Assembly: GCF_040362915.1 (NCBI RefSeq)
Contig: NZ_AP029612.1
Span: 868,001 to 932,000 of the forward strand
Direction: 5' to 3'
Length of the DNA: 64,000 nucleotides
DNA from: Sediminibacterium sp. KACHI17
GTDB lineage: Bacteria; Bacteroidota; Bacteroidia; Chitinophagales; Chitinophagaceae
The position numbers and the translations under genes were made by a program. Positions 25,528 through 33,182 of this stretch are shown here, in pieces; the first letter of the stretch is position 1, and the number at the start of each line of letters is the position of its first letter. Below the pieces are notes generated by a model, which searched no databases, had not been told where the DNA came from, and saw only the letters and a list, made by a program, of their open reading frames with translations.

Positions 25528-27417
25528 TCAGTTGGCTGCTACCTCCAGATCTAATTCTACTTTAAGATTATTAATAATAAAATCCTGTCTTTCCATGGTA
25601 TTCTTACCCATATAGTATTCCAGCAGTTGCTGAATATGATCACCTTGTTCTAATATCACAGGCTGAACACGCATTTCCGCACCGATAAATCTTCCAAATT
25701 CCTCAGGAGAAATCTCGCCTAATCCTTTGAATCGTGTAATCTCAGGTTTTCCACCCAGTTTCTGGATTGCAGCCTGCTTTTCTGATTCATCATAACAATA
25801 AATGGTTTCCTGTTTATTTCTTACACGGAAAAGTGGTGTTTCCAGAATGTATACATGTCCACGTTTTACCAGATCAGGGAAAAACTGCAGGAAGAAGGTC
25901 ATCATCAACAAACGAATATGCATACCATCCACATCGGCATCCGTTGCAATTACAATGTTGTTATAACGTAACCCTTCCATACCATCTTCAATATTCAATG
26001 CATGTTGCAGCAAGTTGAACTCTTCATTTTCATACACTACTTTCTTAGTGAGTCCAAACGCATTCAATGGCTTACCGCGCAAACTGAATACTGCCTGTGT
26101 ATCAACATTTCTAGATTTGGTAATACTACCACTGGCGCTATCACCTTCGGTGATGAAGATGGTTGAATTCTTTTGTAAGGCTATGAATTCTTCTTTGTTC
26201 TTTGCAGGCAGATCATCATTCAAATGCACCCTGCAATCTCTTAGCTTCTTATTATGCAGGTTGGCTTTTTTAGCCCTTTCATTTGCGAGTTTTTTAATGC
26301 CTGCCAACTCCTTTCTTTCACGCTCACTCTGCTCAATTCTTTTGCGAAGGGCTTCTGCTACTGTTGGATTTCTATGTAGATAATTATCCAGTTCTTTGGC
26401 CAGAAATTCCTCTACAAACTTTTTCATGGATGGACCGCCCTCTGATACATTCTGCGAGCCTAATTTGGTCTTGGTCTGGCTTTCAAACACAGGCTCTTGC
26501 ACACGCACAGAAATAGCCGCAACGATACTACCACGGATATCTGCAGCATCATAGTCTTTCTTGTAAAAATCCCGGATGACTTTGATATATGCTTCTCTGA
26601 ATGCTTGTTGGTGTGTTCCACCTTGTGTGGTATACTGACCATTTACAAAAGAGAAAATATCTTCTCCATAATCATTGTTATGAGAAACGGCTACTTCAAT
26701 ATCATCCCCTTTTAAGTGAATGATTGGATAACGGAGCTCATCAGCATTGGTCTTGCGTTCTAACAAATCCAATAATCCGTTCTTACTTACATATTTCTTC
26801 CCGTTGAAATGAATGGATAAGCCGGCATTGAGGTAACAATAGTTCCAAAGCTGGCTATCCAGGTACTCATGGATGAAATGAAAATTGCGGAATACGGTTT
26901 CATCAGGAATAAAAGATACCAATGTTCCATTGGGTTCATCGGTCTTTTGTTCTTTGTGATCTTTTACAAGAACCCCTCTTTCAAATTCAGCTGTTTTTTC
27001 TTTTCCATCACGATGAGAAGTTACTTTGAAATACTGACTCAAGGCGTTCACCGCTTTGGTACCCACACCGTTCAAACCCACACTTTTTTGAAACGCTTTA
27101 CTATCGTATTTGGCTCCGGTATTGATCTTACTTACTACATCTACCACCTTACCCAAAGGAATACCCCTACCATAATCACGTATACTTACCTGTTTGCCTT
27201 CGATCGTAATTTCCACTTGCTTACCAAAGCCCATGGTGTGTTCATCGATACAGTTATCGATCACTTCTTTGATCAGTACATAAATACCATCATCTGTTGC
27301 TGAACCATCACCCAATTTACCGATATACATCCCCGGCCTGAGACGTATATGCTCACGCCAGTCTAATGACCGTATCGATTCTTCATTGTACTCATTCAAA
27401 TTCTTCTGTTCTGCCAT
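25528..27417 (-). CDS. parE: DNA topoisomerase IV subunit B
   Basis: A 629-residue type IIA topoisomerase ATPase subunit. The GHKL ATP site shows [20 protein letters not shown] and [15 protein letters not shown]. The transducer domain follows. The TOPRIM domain shows [13 protein letters not shown] with the acidic Glu and, later, [14 protein letters not shown] (DxD). The lack of the ~165-residue insertion of E. coli GyrB and the pairing with an adjacent parC support topoisomerase IV. It is the first gene of a four-gene minus-strand unit; the upstream region (27418-27547) is the only plausible promoter site, shared with the divergent YkgJ-type gene. Confidence 0.94.
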   Translation of the reverse strand: MAEQKNLNEYNEESIRSLDWREHIRLRPGMYIGKLGDGSATDDGIYVLIKEVIDNCIDEHTMGFGKQVEITIEGKQVSIRDYGRGIPLGKVVDVVSKINTGAKYDSKAFQKSVGLNGVGTKAVNALSQYFKVTSHRDGKEKTAEFERGVLVKDHKEQKTDEPNGTLVSFIPDETVFRNFHFIHEYLDSQLWNYCYLNAGLSIHFNGKKYVSKNGLLDLLERKTNADELRYPIIHLKGDDIEVAVSHNNDYGEDIFSFVNGQYTTQGGTHQQAFREAYIKVIRDFYKKDYDAADIRGSIVAAISVRVQEPVFESQTKTKLGSQNVSEGGPSMKKFVEEFLAKELDNYLHRNPTVAEALRKRIEQSERERKELAGIKKLANERAKKANLHNKKLRDCRVHLNDDLPAKNKEEFIALQKNSTIFITEGDSASGSITKSRNVDTQAVFSLRGKPLNAFGLTKKVVYENEEFNLLQHALNIEDGMEGLRYNNIVIATDADVDGMHIRLLMMTFFLQFFPDLVKRGHVYILETPLFRVRNKQETIYCYDESEKQAAIQKLGGKPEITRFKGLGEISPEEFGRFIGAEMRVQPVILEQGDHIQQLLEYYMGKNTMERQDFIINNLKVELDLEVAAN

Positions 27418-27547
27418 AAATCTTCATTTTAATACACTGACTTCCACACATTAACATCCCTCCAACCCGCAAATCTAACCACCTGTACACCCGACACAAT
27501 TTTTCTTTTCTACAAATGCCGTTTTCATGTGGATAAAACATTAAAAA

Positions 27548-28117
27548 ATGTTGATTTTAGCAATTTTACCCCCTTCTGCCTACCTTTACCGCATCAACAC
27601 CCTTCAAAAACAACCCATTCTGGATCTGCAACAGATCGCTATTCTTGCCGCTGAGCGACTGGAGGAGAATGATCGATTTGCCCGACAAGTGAAAGCCAAT
27701 TCCGCTGACCAGATGGATGCAGTGGTTCACCGACTCAATAAAAATATCGAACGCCAAATAGATTGTACCCTTTGTGGTAATTGTTGCCGTAGTTTGATGA
27801 TCAATGTTTCGGAATTGGAAGCAGACAATCTGTCCTCACACCTTCAAGTATCCAGAGCCTCTTTTGATGACACTTATTTGGAAAAAGGAAGCAATGGTAT
27901 GATGTTGATGAATGCGATCCCCTGTACTTTTTTAGAAGCGAATCGTTGTAATGTGTATGAACATCGTTTTGAAGGATGCAGGGAATTTCCTGCCATGCAC
28001 TTACCGGGATTCTCTAAAAGATTATTCACAACCCTTATGCACTACGGACGTTGTCCCATCATTTTTAATATCGTGGAAGAAATGAAAGATGAAATGGGAT
28101 TTGAGAGAGAGGTGTGA
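27548..28117 (+). CDS. YkgJ-family cysteine-cluster (putative zinc/iron-binding) protein
   Basis: A 189-residue protein with the eight-Cys-type cluster of the YkgJ/CxxCxxCC family: CTLCGNCCRSLMIN (residues ~76-89), then PCTFLEANRCNVYEHRFEGC and a late Cys in GRCPIIFN. The cluster presumably binds zinc or an iron-sulfur centre; the molecular role is not established. The exact start is uncertain: ATG 27548 gives an unusual hydrophobic beginning (MLILAILPPSAYLYRI) and homologues usually begin near ILDLQQIAILA, so an internal start near 27600 is possible. The stop codon lies inside the first arm of a 19-bp perfect inverted repeat. Confidence 0.82.
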   Translation: MLILAILPPSAYLYRINTLQKQPILDLQQIAILAAERLEENDRFARQVKANSADQMDAVVHRLNKNIERQIDCTLCGNCCRSLMINVSELEADNLSSHLQVSRASFDDTYLEKGSNGMMLMNAIPCTFLEANRCNVYEHRFEGCREFPAMHLPGFSKRLFTTLMHYGRCPIIFNIVEEMKDEMGFEREV

Positions 28118-28164
28118 ATGGTGAATGGTGAATTATCAATTTTCTTTCACCATTCACCATTCAC
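28114..28164. repeat. Perfect 19-bp inverted repeat of GTGAATG words
   Basis: Arm 28114-28132 pairs perfectly with 28146-28164 (loop 13 nt). Each arm is itself a direct repeat of GTGAATG/GTGAATGG. The left arm contains the stop codon of the YkgJ gene. The right arm is followed by a T-rich CTTTTGACTTTTTAC, so it can act as a terminator. Confidence 0.85.
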
Positions 28165-28191
28165 TTTTGACTTTTTACTTTTAATTCTTCT

Positions 28192-29358
28192 ATGCTACAA
28201 TTCGGAATAGATCAAGTCCTTCAACAAAATCCAAACTGGAAGCAACTTCGCATTGGGATGATCACTAATGAAGCAGCCCAAACACGTGATGGAATAGCTT
28301 CAAGAAAAGCTCTGCTAGATAATGGATTTAACATTACCATCTTGTTTTCACCAGAGCATGGCTTAGATGTAACAGGTGCTGATGGACATGCCATGAGTGA
28401 CGGAACAGACACACTCACCGGCCTACCTGTCATAAGCCTCTACGGCGAAAGACTAGCGCCGGAAGCTGAACATGTAAAAGAGCTGGATATCTTATTGTTC
28501 GATGTACCGGATGTTGGAAGTCGCTTCTACACTTATTTGTGGACGCTTACACATGTGATGGAAGGTGCTACAAAATTTGAAAAAAAGTTGGTGGTGCTAG
28601 ATCGTCCCAATCCTATTTCGGGCATACTGGAATTGGCGGAAGGTCCATTTTTAGATGAAGTAAACAGTTCATTTATTGGAAGATGGGAAATGCCCATTCG
28701 ACATAGCTTAACATTAGGCGAGTTGGCATTGTATTTCAATGAGACCAAAAAGATAGCTGCGAACATAGACGTGATCCGTTGTAAAGGATGGAACAGAGAG
28801 TTGTTTCAACCGGATTGGAAACTAGCTTTTATTCCTACATCACCGGCCATTCAGTCATTTGAATCAATGTTATTGTATCCGGGTCTTTGTTTATTGGAAG
28901 CTACAAATCTTTCGGAAGGAAGAGGTACCCCTTATAGTTTTACTGCAATAGGCGCGCCATGGTTACAAGCTGAACGAGTTGCTGCCATGTTGAATGATAT
29001 TTCAGGAGGTGAATTCAGTGCGCATGCAATAACATTCACACCCGAGCATAGTAAATTCAACGGCCAACTTTGTAAGGCTGTTCGTTTGGAAATACATGAC
29101 AGGATCAGTTTTCGACCCGTATTAACGGGTATGATCTGTGTCAAGCTGATCAAAACATTACATCCGGAACAATTTGAATGGGATATCTATCCAACAAATG
29201 TCAATCCATCAGGAAAAAATCATTTGGATAAGTTAACGGGCATCTTAGGTAGTGAGCAATTGTTCGATCTCCCATTTGCCGCTTTCATTACAGCCATCAC
29301 AAAGCAAACCCACGCGAGGGCATGGAAAGAAATGGTACAGCAAGCGATCTTGTATTAA
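28192..29358 (+). CDS. DUF1343 protein, NamZ-type exo-beta-N-acetylmuramidase
   Basis: A 388-residue protein of the DUF1343 family, now known from Bacillus and Tannerella NamZ to release MurNAc from the non-reducing end of peptidoglycan fragments. Conserved blocks are IGMITNEAAQTRDG near the N-terminus, LFSPEHGLDVTGADGH, LLFDVPDVGSRFYTYLWTL, LDRPNPISG and EATNLSEGRGTPYSFTAIGA. No signal peptide is present (the protein starts MLQFGIDQVLQQ), so this copy appears cytoplasmic and would act on imported muropeptides. Its neighbours do not include other MurNAc-salvage genes. The spacer after it is an inverted word repeat. Confidence 0.92.
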   Translation: MLQFGIDQVLQQNPNWKQLRIGMITNEAAQTRDGIASRKALLDNGFNITILFSPEHGLDVTGADGHAMSDGTDTLTGLPVISLYGERLAPEAEHVKELDILLFDVPDVGSRFYTYLWTLTHVMEGATKFEKKLVVLDRPNPISGILELAEGPFLDEVNSSFIGRWEMPIRHSLTLGELALYFNETKKIAANIDVIRCKGWNRELFQPDWKLAFIPTSPAIQSFESMLLYPGLCLLEATNLSEGRGTPYSFTAIGAPWLQAERVAAMLNDISGGEFSAHAITFTPEHSKFNGQLCKAVRLEIHDRISFRPVLTGMICVKLIKTLHPEQFEWDIYPTNVNPSGKNHLDKLTGILGSEQLFDLPFAAFITAITKQTHARAWKEMVQQAILY

Positions 29359-29362
29359 TGTT

Positions 29363-29500
29363 TGATGTCAGATCGCAGATGTCAGATGTGTGGTATTAGA
29401 TTTTGTGTTTCAGGATAAATAGAGAGAAATAACTACATCCCAAATCATACATCAGATATCTGCGATCTGACATCATACATCTGACATTTGCGATCTCCCA
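29363..29500. repeat. TGACATC-word inverted repeat between namZ-like and tcdA genes
   Basis: Segment 29363-29380 and its exact reverse complement 29458-29475 (18 bp) flank a 77-nt AT-rich centre. Around both arms the words GATGTCAGAT, CATCTGACAT and GCGATCT recur. The right arm covers the stop codon of tcdA. The same words recur upstream of dnaE near 53900. Confidence 0.8.
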
Positions 29501-30219
29501 TCCCCATAAAGGTCTCTTATCACGACACTAGCTGCAACACATCCAAAAATAGCTGGCATATAACTGATAGTGCCAATGATGGATTTTTTTGGATAGGCTT
29601 TCTCGGTTTCAATGATACGACTTTGGTCAGCTCTTTCAGGACTGAACACAACCTTCAATCCTTTATAGATTCCAAATCCATGTAATTTTTTACGAACGTA
29701 TTTTGCGAGGTTACATTGGTGTGTTTTAGAGATATCTGTAACCATCACTTGCGATGGATCTACTTTACCTCCTGCACCCAAAGATGTAACAATGGGAATA
29801 CCACGGTCTATACAAGCTTTGATGAAATATACTTTCGGGGAAAGGGTATCAATACAATCAACTGCATAATCAAATTTGCCTTGATCTAAGATTTCATTGG
29901 TACGTTCATCACGTATAAATTCTGTGAGGACGGTCAGATCAAGATCAGGATTGATATCTTTTAGACGATCTGCCATAACCTCTGCTTTTAGCTTCCCTGC
30001 ATTAGAATGTAAAGCGGGGATCTGACGATTACAGTTGCTGAGATCCACTGTATCGGCATCAACGATCGTCATCTTACCCACTCCCGCACGAGCGATCATC
30101 TCCGCACAAATACCACCAACACCCCCCAGTCCAACCACCAGCACATTTTTTGTCATTAACTTTTCGATCGGCTCATCACCCAATAAAAGTTGGGTCCGAC
30201 TCATCCAGTAAGGTATCAT
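29473..30219 (-). CDS. tcdA: tRNA threonylcarbamoyladenosine dehydratase (TcdA/CsdL)
   Basis: A 248-residue E1-like enzyme that activates t6A in tRNA with ATP and closes it to cyclic ct6A. The adenylation motif is VVGLGGVGGICAEMIARAGV, followed by IVDADTVDLSNCNRQIPAL. The later DCIDTLSPKVYFIKACIDRG and SLGAGGKVDPSQVMVTDI blocks are typical of TcdA. The missing second adenylation domain and UFD separate it from MoeB/ThiF relatives, although ThiF-family specificity is judged by these blocks alone. The gene is single, flanked on one side by the inverted word repeat and on the other by a low-complexity T/C-rich spacer. Confidence 0.9.
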   Translation of the reverse strand: MIPYWMSRTQLLLGDEPIEKLMTKNVLVVGLGGVGGICAEMIARAGVGKMTIVDADTVDLSNCNRQIPALHSNAGKLKAEVMADRLKDINPDLDLTVLTEFIRDERTNEILDQGKFDYAVDCIDTLSPKVYFIKACIDRGIPIVTSLGAGGKVDPSQVMVTDISKTHQCNLAKYVRKKLHGFGIYKGLKVVFSPERADQSRIIETEKAYPKKSIIGTISYMPAIFGCVAASVVIRDLYGDGRSQMSDV

Positions 30220-30225
30220 TTGATG

Positions 30226-30312
30226 TTTGATTTTTTGAATTTTTGATTTCTTGATTCCTTTTCTTGTTCCTTGTTTCTTATTTCTTGTTTCTTATTTCTT
30301 GTTTCTTATTTC
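30226..30312. repeat. TTATTTC/TTGTTTC low-complexity tract
   Basis: Between tcdA and the BNR-protein gene the spacer is a run of related heptamers (TTGATTT, TTCTTGT, TTCTTAT, TTATTTC), with the last unit repeated three times. It could be transcribed into a pyrimidine-rich leader. Similar words return at 33655-33747. Confidence 0.6.
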
Positions 30313-30344
30313 CCCTATCTTCAAAGAGCAAAAATGAAGTACTC

Positions 30345-31391
30345 ATGCGGTTTTATAAAATAATTGTTGGCAGTTTATTCCTGTTATTTACTTATTCCGG
30401 TAAGACTCAACAGATTCAAGTATTGGAATCGGGTAAAAGAGTGAGCTTTCGTGGACTAAGTGTAGTGAGCGACCAAGTATTTTGGGCAAGCGGTAGTAAT
30501 GGATCCGTCGTAAGATCAACGGATGGAGGTAAAAACTTGCAGTGGATTTCTGTTCCGGGTTATGAAAAAAGGGATTTCCGAGACATAGAAGCTTTAAGTG
30601 CTGATACCGCTGTGATCATGGCCATCGCTGAGCCTGCTGTGATTTTGAAAACCACGGACGGTGGTAAAAATTGGAGGAAGGTTTTTGAAGATACGACCAA
30701 GGGCATGTTTTTGGATGCAATGGATCGATCCCCAAACGGATCAATGATCGTTGTAGGTGATCCCATTCAAGGGCATCTATTTACAGCGATGTCTATGGAT
30801 AATGGCAATAGTTGGCAAATCATGCCTGTTAAAGATGGAAAAAAAGATGTGCGCAAAGTCAAAGACACCGAAGCTATGTTTGCATCCAGTGGTACAAACA
30901 TCAAATTGATCCCTGAAAAAGATTTCGGCACTCCTACACTCTTAGTGACTGGTGGAAGTAAAGCAAGCATTAAAGATGTATACAACTATTCATTCAATGA
31001 CTCTCTACCGATGATCCAGGGTGGTACATCTACAGGAGCTAACTCTATCGATTATTGGAGTAAAACAAAATTCGCAGTGATAGTTGGAGGTGACTTTTCG
31101 AAAGATACCATTGCCATAGACAACTGTGTATTGGTTCAGTTCAAAAATGGTAAACCCATCTTTTCAAAACCTTCCGTTCCTCCTCATGGATATCGCTCTT
31201 GTGTGATCTATTTGAATGAAAATGAATTGGTCACTTGTGGTACATCCGGTATCGATGTTTCCAAAGATGGCGGACAAACATGGCAACTCATTTCGAAGGA
31301 AAGTTTCCATGTTGTACAAAAAGCAAGAAACGGCAAGGCCATTTTTCTTGCCGGCGGGAATGGAAGAATTGCTCAACTGATCTTACCTTAA
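30345..31391 (+). CDS. Secreted YCF48/BNR-repeat beta-propeller protein
   Basis: Taken from ATG 30345 the product has 348 residues and starts with a signal peptide (MRFYKIIVGSLFLLFTYSGK). An in-frame start at 30264 would lie inside the low-complexity tract and was rejected. The repeated motif is S/T-x-DGGKxW (VRSTDGGKNLQWISV, ILKTTDGGKNWRKVF, SMDNGNSWQIM, VSKDGGQTWQLI), a BNR/YCF48-like propeller with at least four blades. These propellers are exported and often assist assembly or bind glycans. The small membrane gene at 31396 follows by 4 nt and is probably co-transcribed. Confidence 0.85.
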   Translation: MRFYKIIVGSLFLLFTYSGKTQQIQVLESGKRVSFRGLSVVSDQVFWASGSNGSVVRSTDGGKNLQWISVPGYEKRDFRDIEALSADTAVIMAIAEPAVILKTTDGGKNWRKVFEDTTKGMFLDAMDRSPNGSMIVVGDPIQGHLFTAMSMDNGNSWQIMPVKDGKKDVRKVKDTEAMFASSGTNIKLIPEKDFGTPTLLVTGGSKASIKDVYNYSFNDSLPMIQGGTSTGANSIDYWSKTKFAVIVGGDFSKDTIAIDNCVLVQFKNGKPIFSKPSVPPHGYRSCVIYLNENELVTCGTSGIDVSKDGGQTWQLISKESFHVVQKARNGKAIFLAGGNGRIAQLILP

Positions 31392-31395
31392 TACT

Positions 31396-31605
31396 ATGAA
31401 TACACATCAAAAGAAATGGTTGTTCATGGCGCCGATCGGACTTGTATTGGTAGGCGCAGGATTATCGATGGCCATTGATGCTGGTGCTGTTAAAGCAAGT
31501 GGAGGTAATTGGTTCTGGTATGGTACTGCTTCGCTCATTGTTTTTAATAGCGGGCTCTGCATTTTTGGTACTGCCATCATAGAAAAAGTTAAAAGCCTGA
31601 AATAA
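31396..31605 (+). CDS. Small two-helix membrane protein, 69 aa
   Basis: A short protein with two predicted membrane segments (residues ~9-31, LFMAPIGLVLVGAGLSMAID, and ~40-60, WYGTASLIVFNSGLCIFGTA), joined by a loop AGAVKASGGNWF. The length, start 4 nt after the previous stop, and clean hydrophobic segments indicate a real gene. The family is unknown; it resembles small Bacteroidota inner-membrane proteins. It probably belongs to the transcript of the BNR-repeat protein. Confidence 0.7.
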   Translation: MNTHQKKWLFMAPIGLVLVGAGLSMAIDAGAVKASGGNWFWYGTASLIVFNSGLCIFGTAIIEKVKSLK

Positions 31606-31661
31606 TTTTTGATCGATTAAACTCCGAGGTATTGCTCATGTCTTATTAAAAACTTAAAGAC

Positions 31662-32045
31662 ATGAAAAAGACCTTTCTCATTGGTATGGCGGCTTTGTTT
31701 TGCATCGCCATTCAAACAAATACTGCTGTTGCACAGAATAGAGAAGAGATCAGAGAAAAAATTCGTCAACGTACAGACAGTCTTACCCCAGAGCAAAAAG
31801 AAAGATTACAGGAAAGAAGAAAACATGGCCGATATGAGCTATCTCCTGAAAGAAAAAAAGAAATGAGGGCTCGTTACGACAGTCTTTCTCCTGAGCAGAA
31901 AAAAACGATGCGTGAAAATATGCGCAAGCGTTATGAAGAATTAACACCCGAGCAAAAAGCAGCGCTCAAAGAAAAAGCCAAGAACAGAGCTGACAGTTTG
32001 AATCCCGGTCATAAAAGAATGTTGCGTAGAAGAATTGGATCATGA
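31662..32045 (+). CDS. Secreted repeat protein with LTPEQK-like motifs
   Basis: A 127-residue protein with a signal peptide (MKKTFLIGMAALFCIAIQ, cut near AVAQ). The mature region is a charged tandem repeat of about 20 residues whose core varies as SLTPEQKERL, ELSPERKKEM, SLSPEQKKTM, ELTPEQKAAL and SLNPGHKRML. The LTxxQ-like core recalls the periplasmic chaperones Spy and CpxP, but the similarity is only motif-level. Each repeat is likely a helix, giving an extended basic/acidic helical rod in the periplasm. The function is unknown. A strong bidirectional terminator follows. Confidence 0.8.
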   Translation: MKKTFLIGMAALFCIAIQTNTAVAQNREEIREKIRQRTDSLTPEQKERLQERRKHGRYELSPERKKEMRARYDSLSPEQKKTMRENMRKRYEELTPEQKAALKEKAKNRADSLNPGHKRMLRRRIGS

Positions 32046-32088
32046 CACCAACCCATTTAGTTCATTGTTGTTTTTTTTGAATACGGAA

Positions 32089-32125
32089 AAGGAGTACTGT
32101 GCGGATCAGTACTCCTTATTTTTTA
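32089..32125. terminator. Bidirectional intrinsic terminator
   Basis: A perfect 10-bp stem (32089-32098 with 32108-32117, AAGGAGTACT/AGTACTCCTT) is followed by ATTTTTT and preceded by A-rich sequence. It lies between the convergent repeat-protein and DUF486 genes; its right arm overlaps the stop codon of the latter. Confidence 0.85.
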
Positions 32126-32448
32126 AAAGCAAAATATACCGCTCCGAGGATAAATAAAAAGCTGATCAAATATTTGGTTTGAAACGGTTCTTTCAGATAA
32201 AAAACTGCGAATATGGTAAATACAAGCAGCGTTATGATTTCCTGGGTAATCTTTAATTGGAAGCCTGTGAAGCCATTTGCATAACCGGCACGGTTTGCAG
32301 GAACCATTAAACAATATTCGAAAAAAGCGATCCCCCAACTAATGGCTATCGCTTTCCATAATGGCATACCCTGTTGTTTGAGATGACCGTACCAGGCAAA
32401 AGTCATAAAGACATTGGATACTAAGAGTAATAAAATGGTTTTGATCAT
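32116..32448 (-). CDS. DUF486/DMT-family small membrane protein
   Basis: A 110-residue inner-membrane protein with four helices, the size of DUF486 proteins (half-size DMT-like). Conserved text: NVFMTFAWYGHLKQQGMPLW, AISWGIAFFEYCLMVPANRA and QLKITQEIITLLVFTIFAVF. DUF486 is conserved across proteobacteria and Bacteroidota; its function is unknown and possibly that of a dimeric small-molecule transporter. The gene's stop lies within the bidirectional terminator. It is divergent from the YciI-like gene. Confidence 0.88.
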   Translation of the reverse strand: MIKTILLLLVSNVFMTFAWYGHLKQQGMPLWKAIAISWGIAFFEYCLMVPANRAGYANGFTGFQLKITQEIITLLVFTIFAVFYLKEPFQTKYLISFLFILGAVYFAFKK

Positions 32449-32583
32449 ATAGATTCGATTTGAATGTGGCAGTAAATAACTGCAATATCAGCAGGAAAAC
32501 AACATCTAGGTTGCCAGATTGCCACGCTCGGAAAATCAGCATGGATATTGTATAGGTACTTCAATCAATTAAAACAGGCAAGT

Positions 32584-32874
32584 ATGAAAAAGTTTCAGGC
32601 GATCATTAAGTTTCAGATGGATGATGATTTCATGACGCTGGTCCCCCCCCATCGTACTTATGTCAATTTCTTATTGAACAAGGGCGTTTTCGACAGCTAT
32701 GCGGTGAGTATGGAAAGTCAAACCTGCTGGATCACCATGAATACAGAGAGCAAAGAAGCGGCAGACCAAGTTTTGGTCAAATCTCCTTTGTATAAATACT
32801 GGACCTATGAGATCGAGGAATTATTCGTGTATGATAGCCAGCATTATCGTTTACCCGCACTGCAACTCAACTAA
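32584..32874 (+). CDS. YciI/muconolactone-isomerase-like ferredoxin-fold protein
   Basis: The start is taken at ATG 32584 (96 residues); an in-frame ATG at 32548 is possible but would add a non-conserved tail. The chain begins MKKFQAIIKFQMDDDFMTLV and continues PHRTYVNFLLNKGVFDSYAV, then ITMNTESKEAADQVLVKSPL, a pattern of strands and helices like YciI and muconolactone isomerase (alpha/beta dimeric barrel). No catalytic residue can be assigned. An internal C8 tract at 32643-32650 encodes Val-Pro-Pro-His. tRNA-Val lies 69 nt downstream. Confidence 0.75.
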   Translation: MKKFQAIIKFQMDDDFMTLVPPHRTYVNFLLNKGVFDSYAVSMESQTCWITMNTESKEAADQVLVKSPLYKYWTYEIEELFVYDSQHYRLPALQLN

Positions 32875-32943
32875 TTTTAAAAAATCTCAAAACTTTTTTT
32901 GGCAGTAATGTTTCAGACCCTATTTTTGCACTCCCAACAAAAC

Positions 32944-33018
32944 GGGAGCATAGCTCAGTTGGTTTAGAGCATCTGCCTTACAAGCAGAGGGTCCGCGGTT
33001 CGAACCCGTGTGCTCCCA
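32944..33018 (+). tRNA. tRNA-Val (anticodon TAC)
   Basis: A complete cloverleaf is readable: acceptor stem GGGAGCA/TGCTCCC, D arm GCTC/GAGC, anticodon arm TCTGC-CTTACAA-GCAGA (anticodon TAC, valine), a 5-nt variable loop, and T arm CGCGG-TTCGAAC-CCGTG, with discriminator A at 33018. CCA is not encoded after this copy; the next bases are CAGAAT. Its 3' portion is repeated twice downstream. Confidence 0.97.
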
Positions 33019-33031
33019 CAGAATAAAAAAA

Positions 33032-33059
33032 CCATCCACTTCTTGTGGATGGTTTTTTT
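33032..33059 (+). terminator. Intrinsic terminator of tRNA-Val
   Basis: An 8-bp stem CCATCCAC/GTGGATGG with loop TTCTT (33032-33052) is followed by seven T residues. It is preceded by A7, so it may work on both strands. Confidence 0.9.
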
Positions 33060-33154
33060 ATGCCCAGCATAAACTCAGTTTCTTTAGTGCATCCCGACTT
33101 CAGTCGGGAGGGGCCGCGGTTCGAACCCGTGTGCTCCCACAGAATAAAAAAAAA

Positions 33155-33182
33155 CCATCCACTTCTTGTGGATGGTTTTTTT
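33155..33182 (+). terminator. Second copy of the tRNA-Val terminator
   Basis: The same stem-loop as at 33032 is carried on the second repeat unit with a T7 run (33155-33182). It lies 123 nt downstream of the first. Confidence 0.85.

Noticed and set aside
30264-30345. Upstream start for the BNR-repeat protein
   Set aside because: It would translate the low-complexity TTATTTC tract and precede a good signal peptide at ATG 30345.
32643-32650. C8 homopolymer inside the YciI-like gene as a phase-variation switch
   Set aside because: The tract is short and lies in the conserved core of a non-surface protein; without variant reads there is no support for switching.
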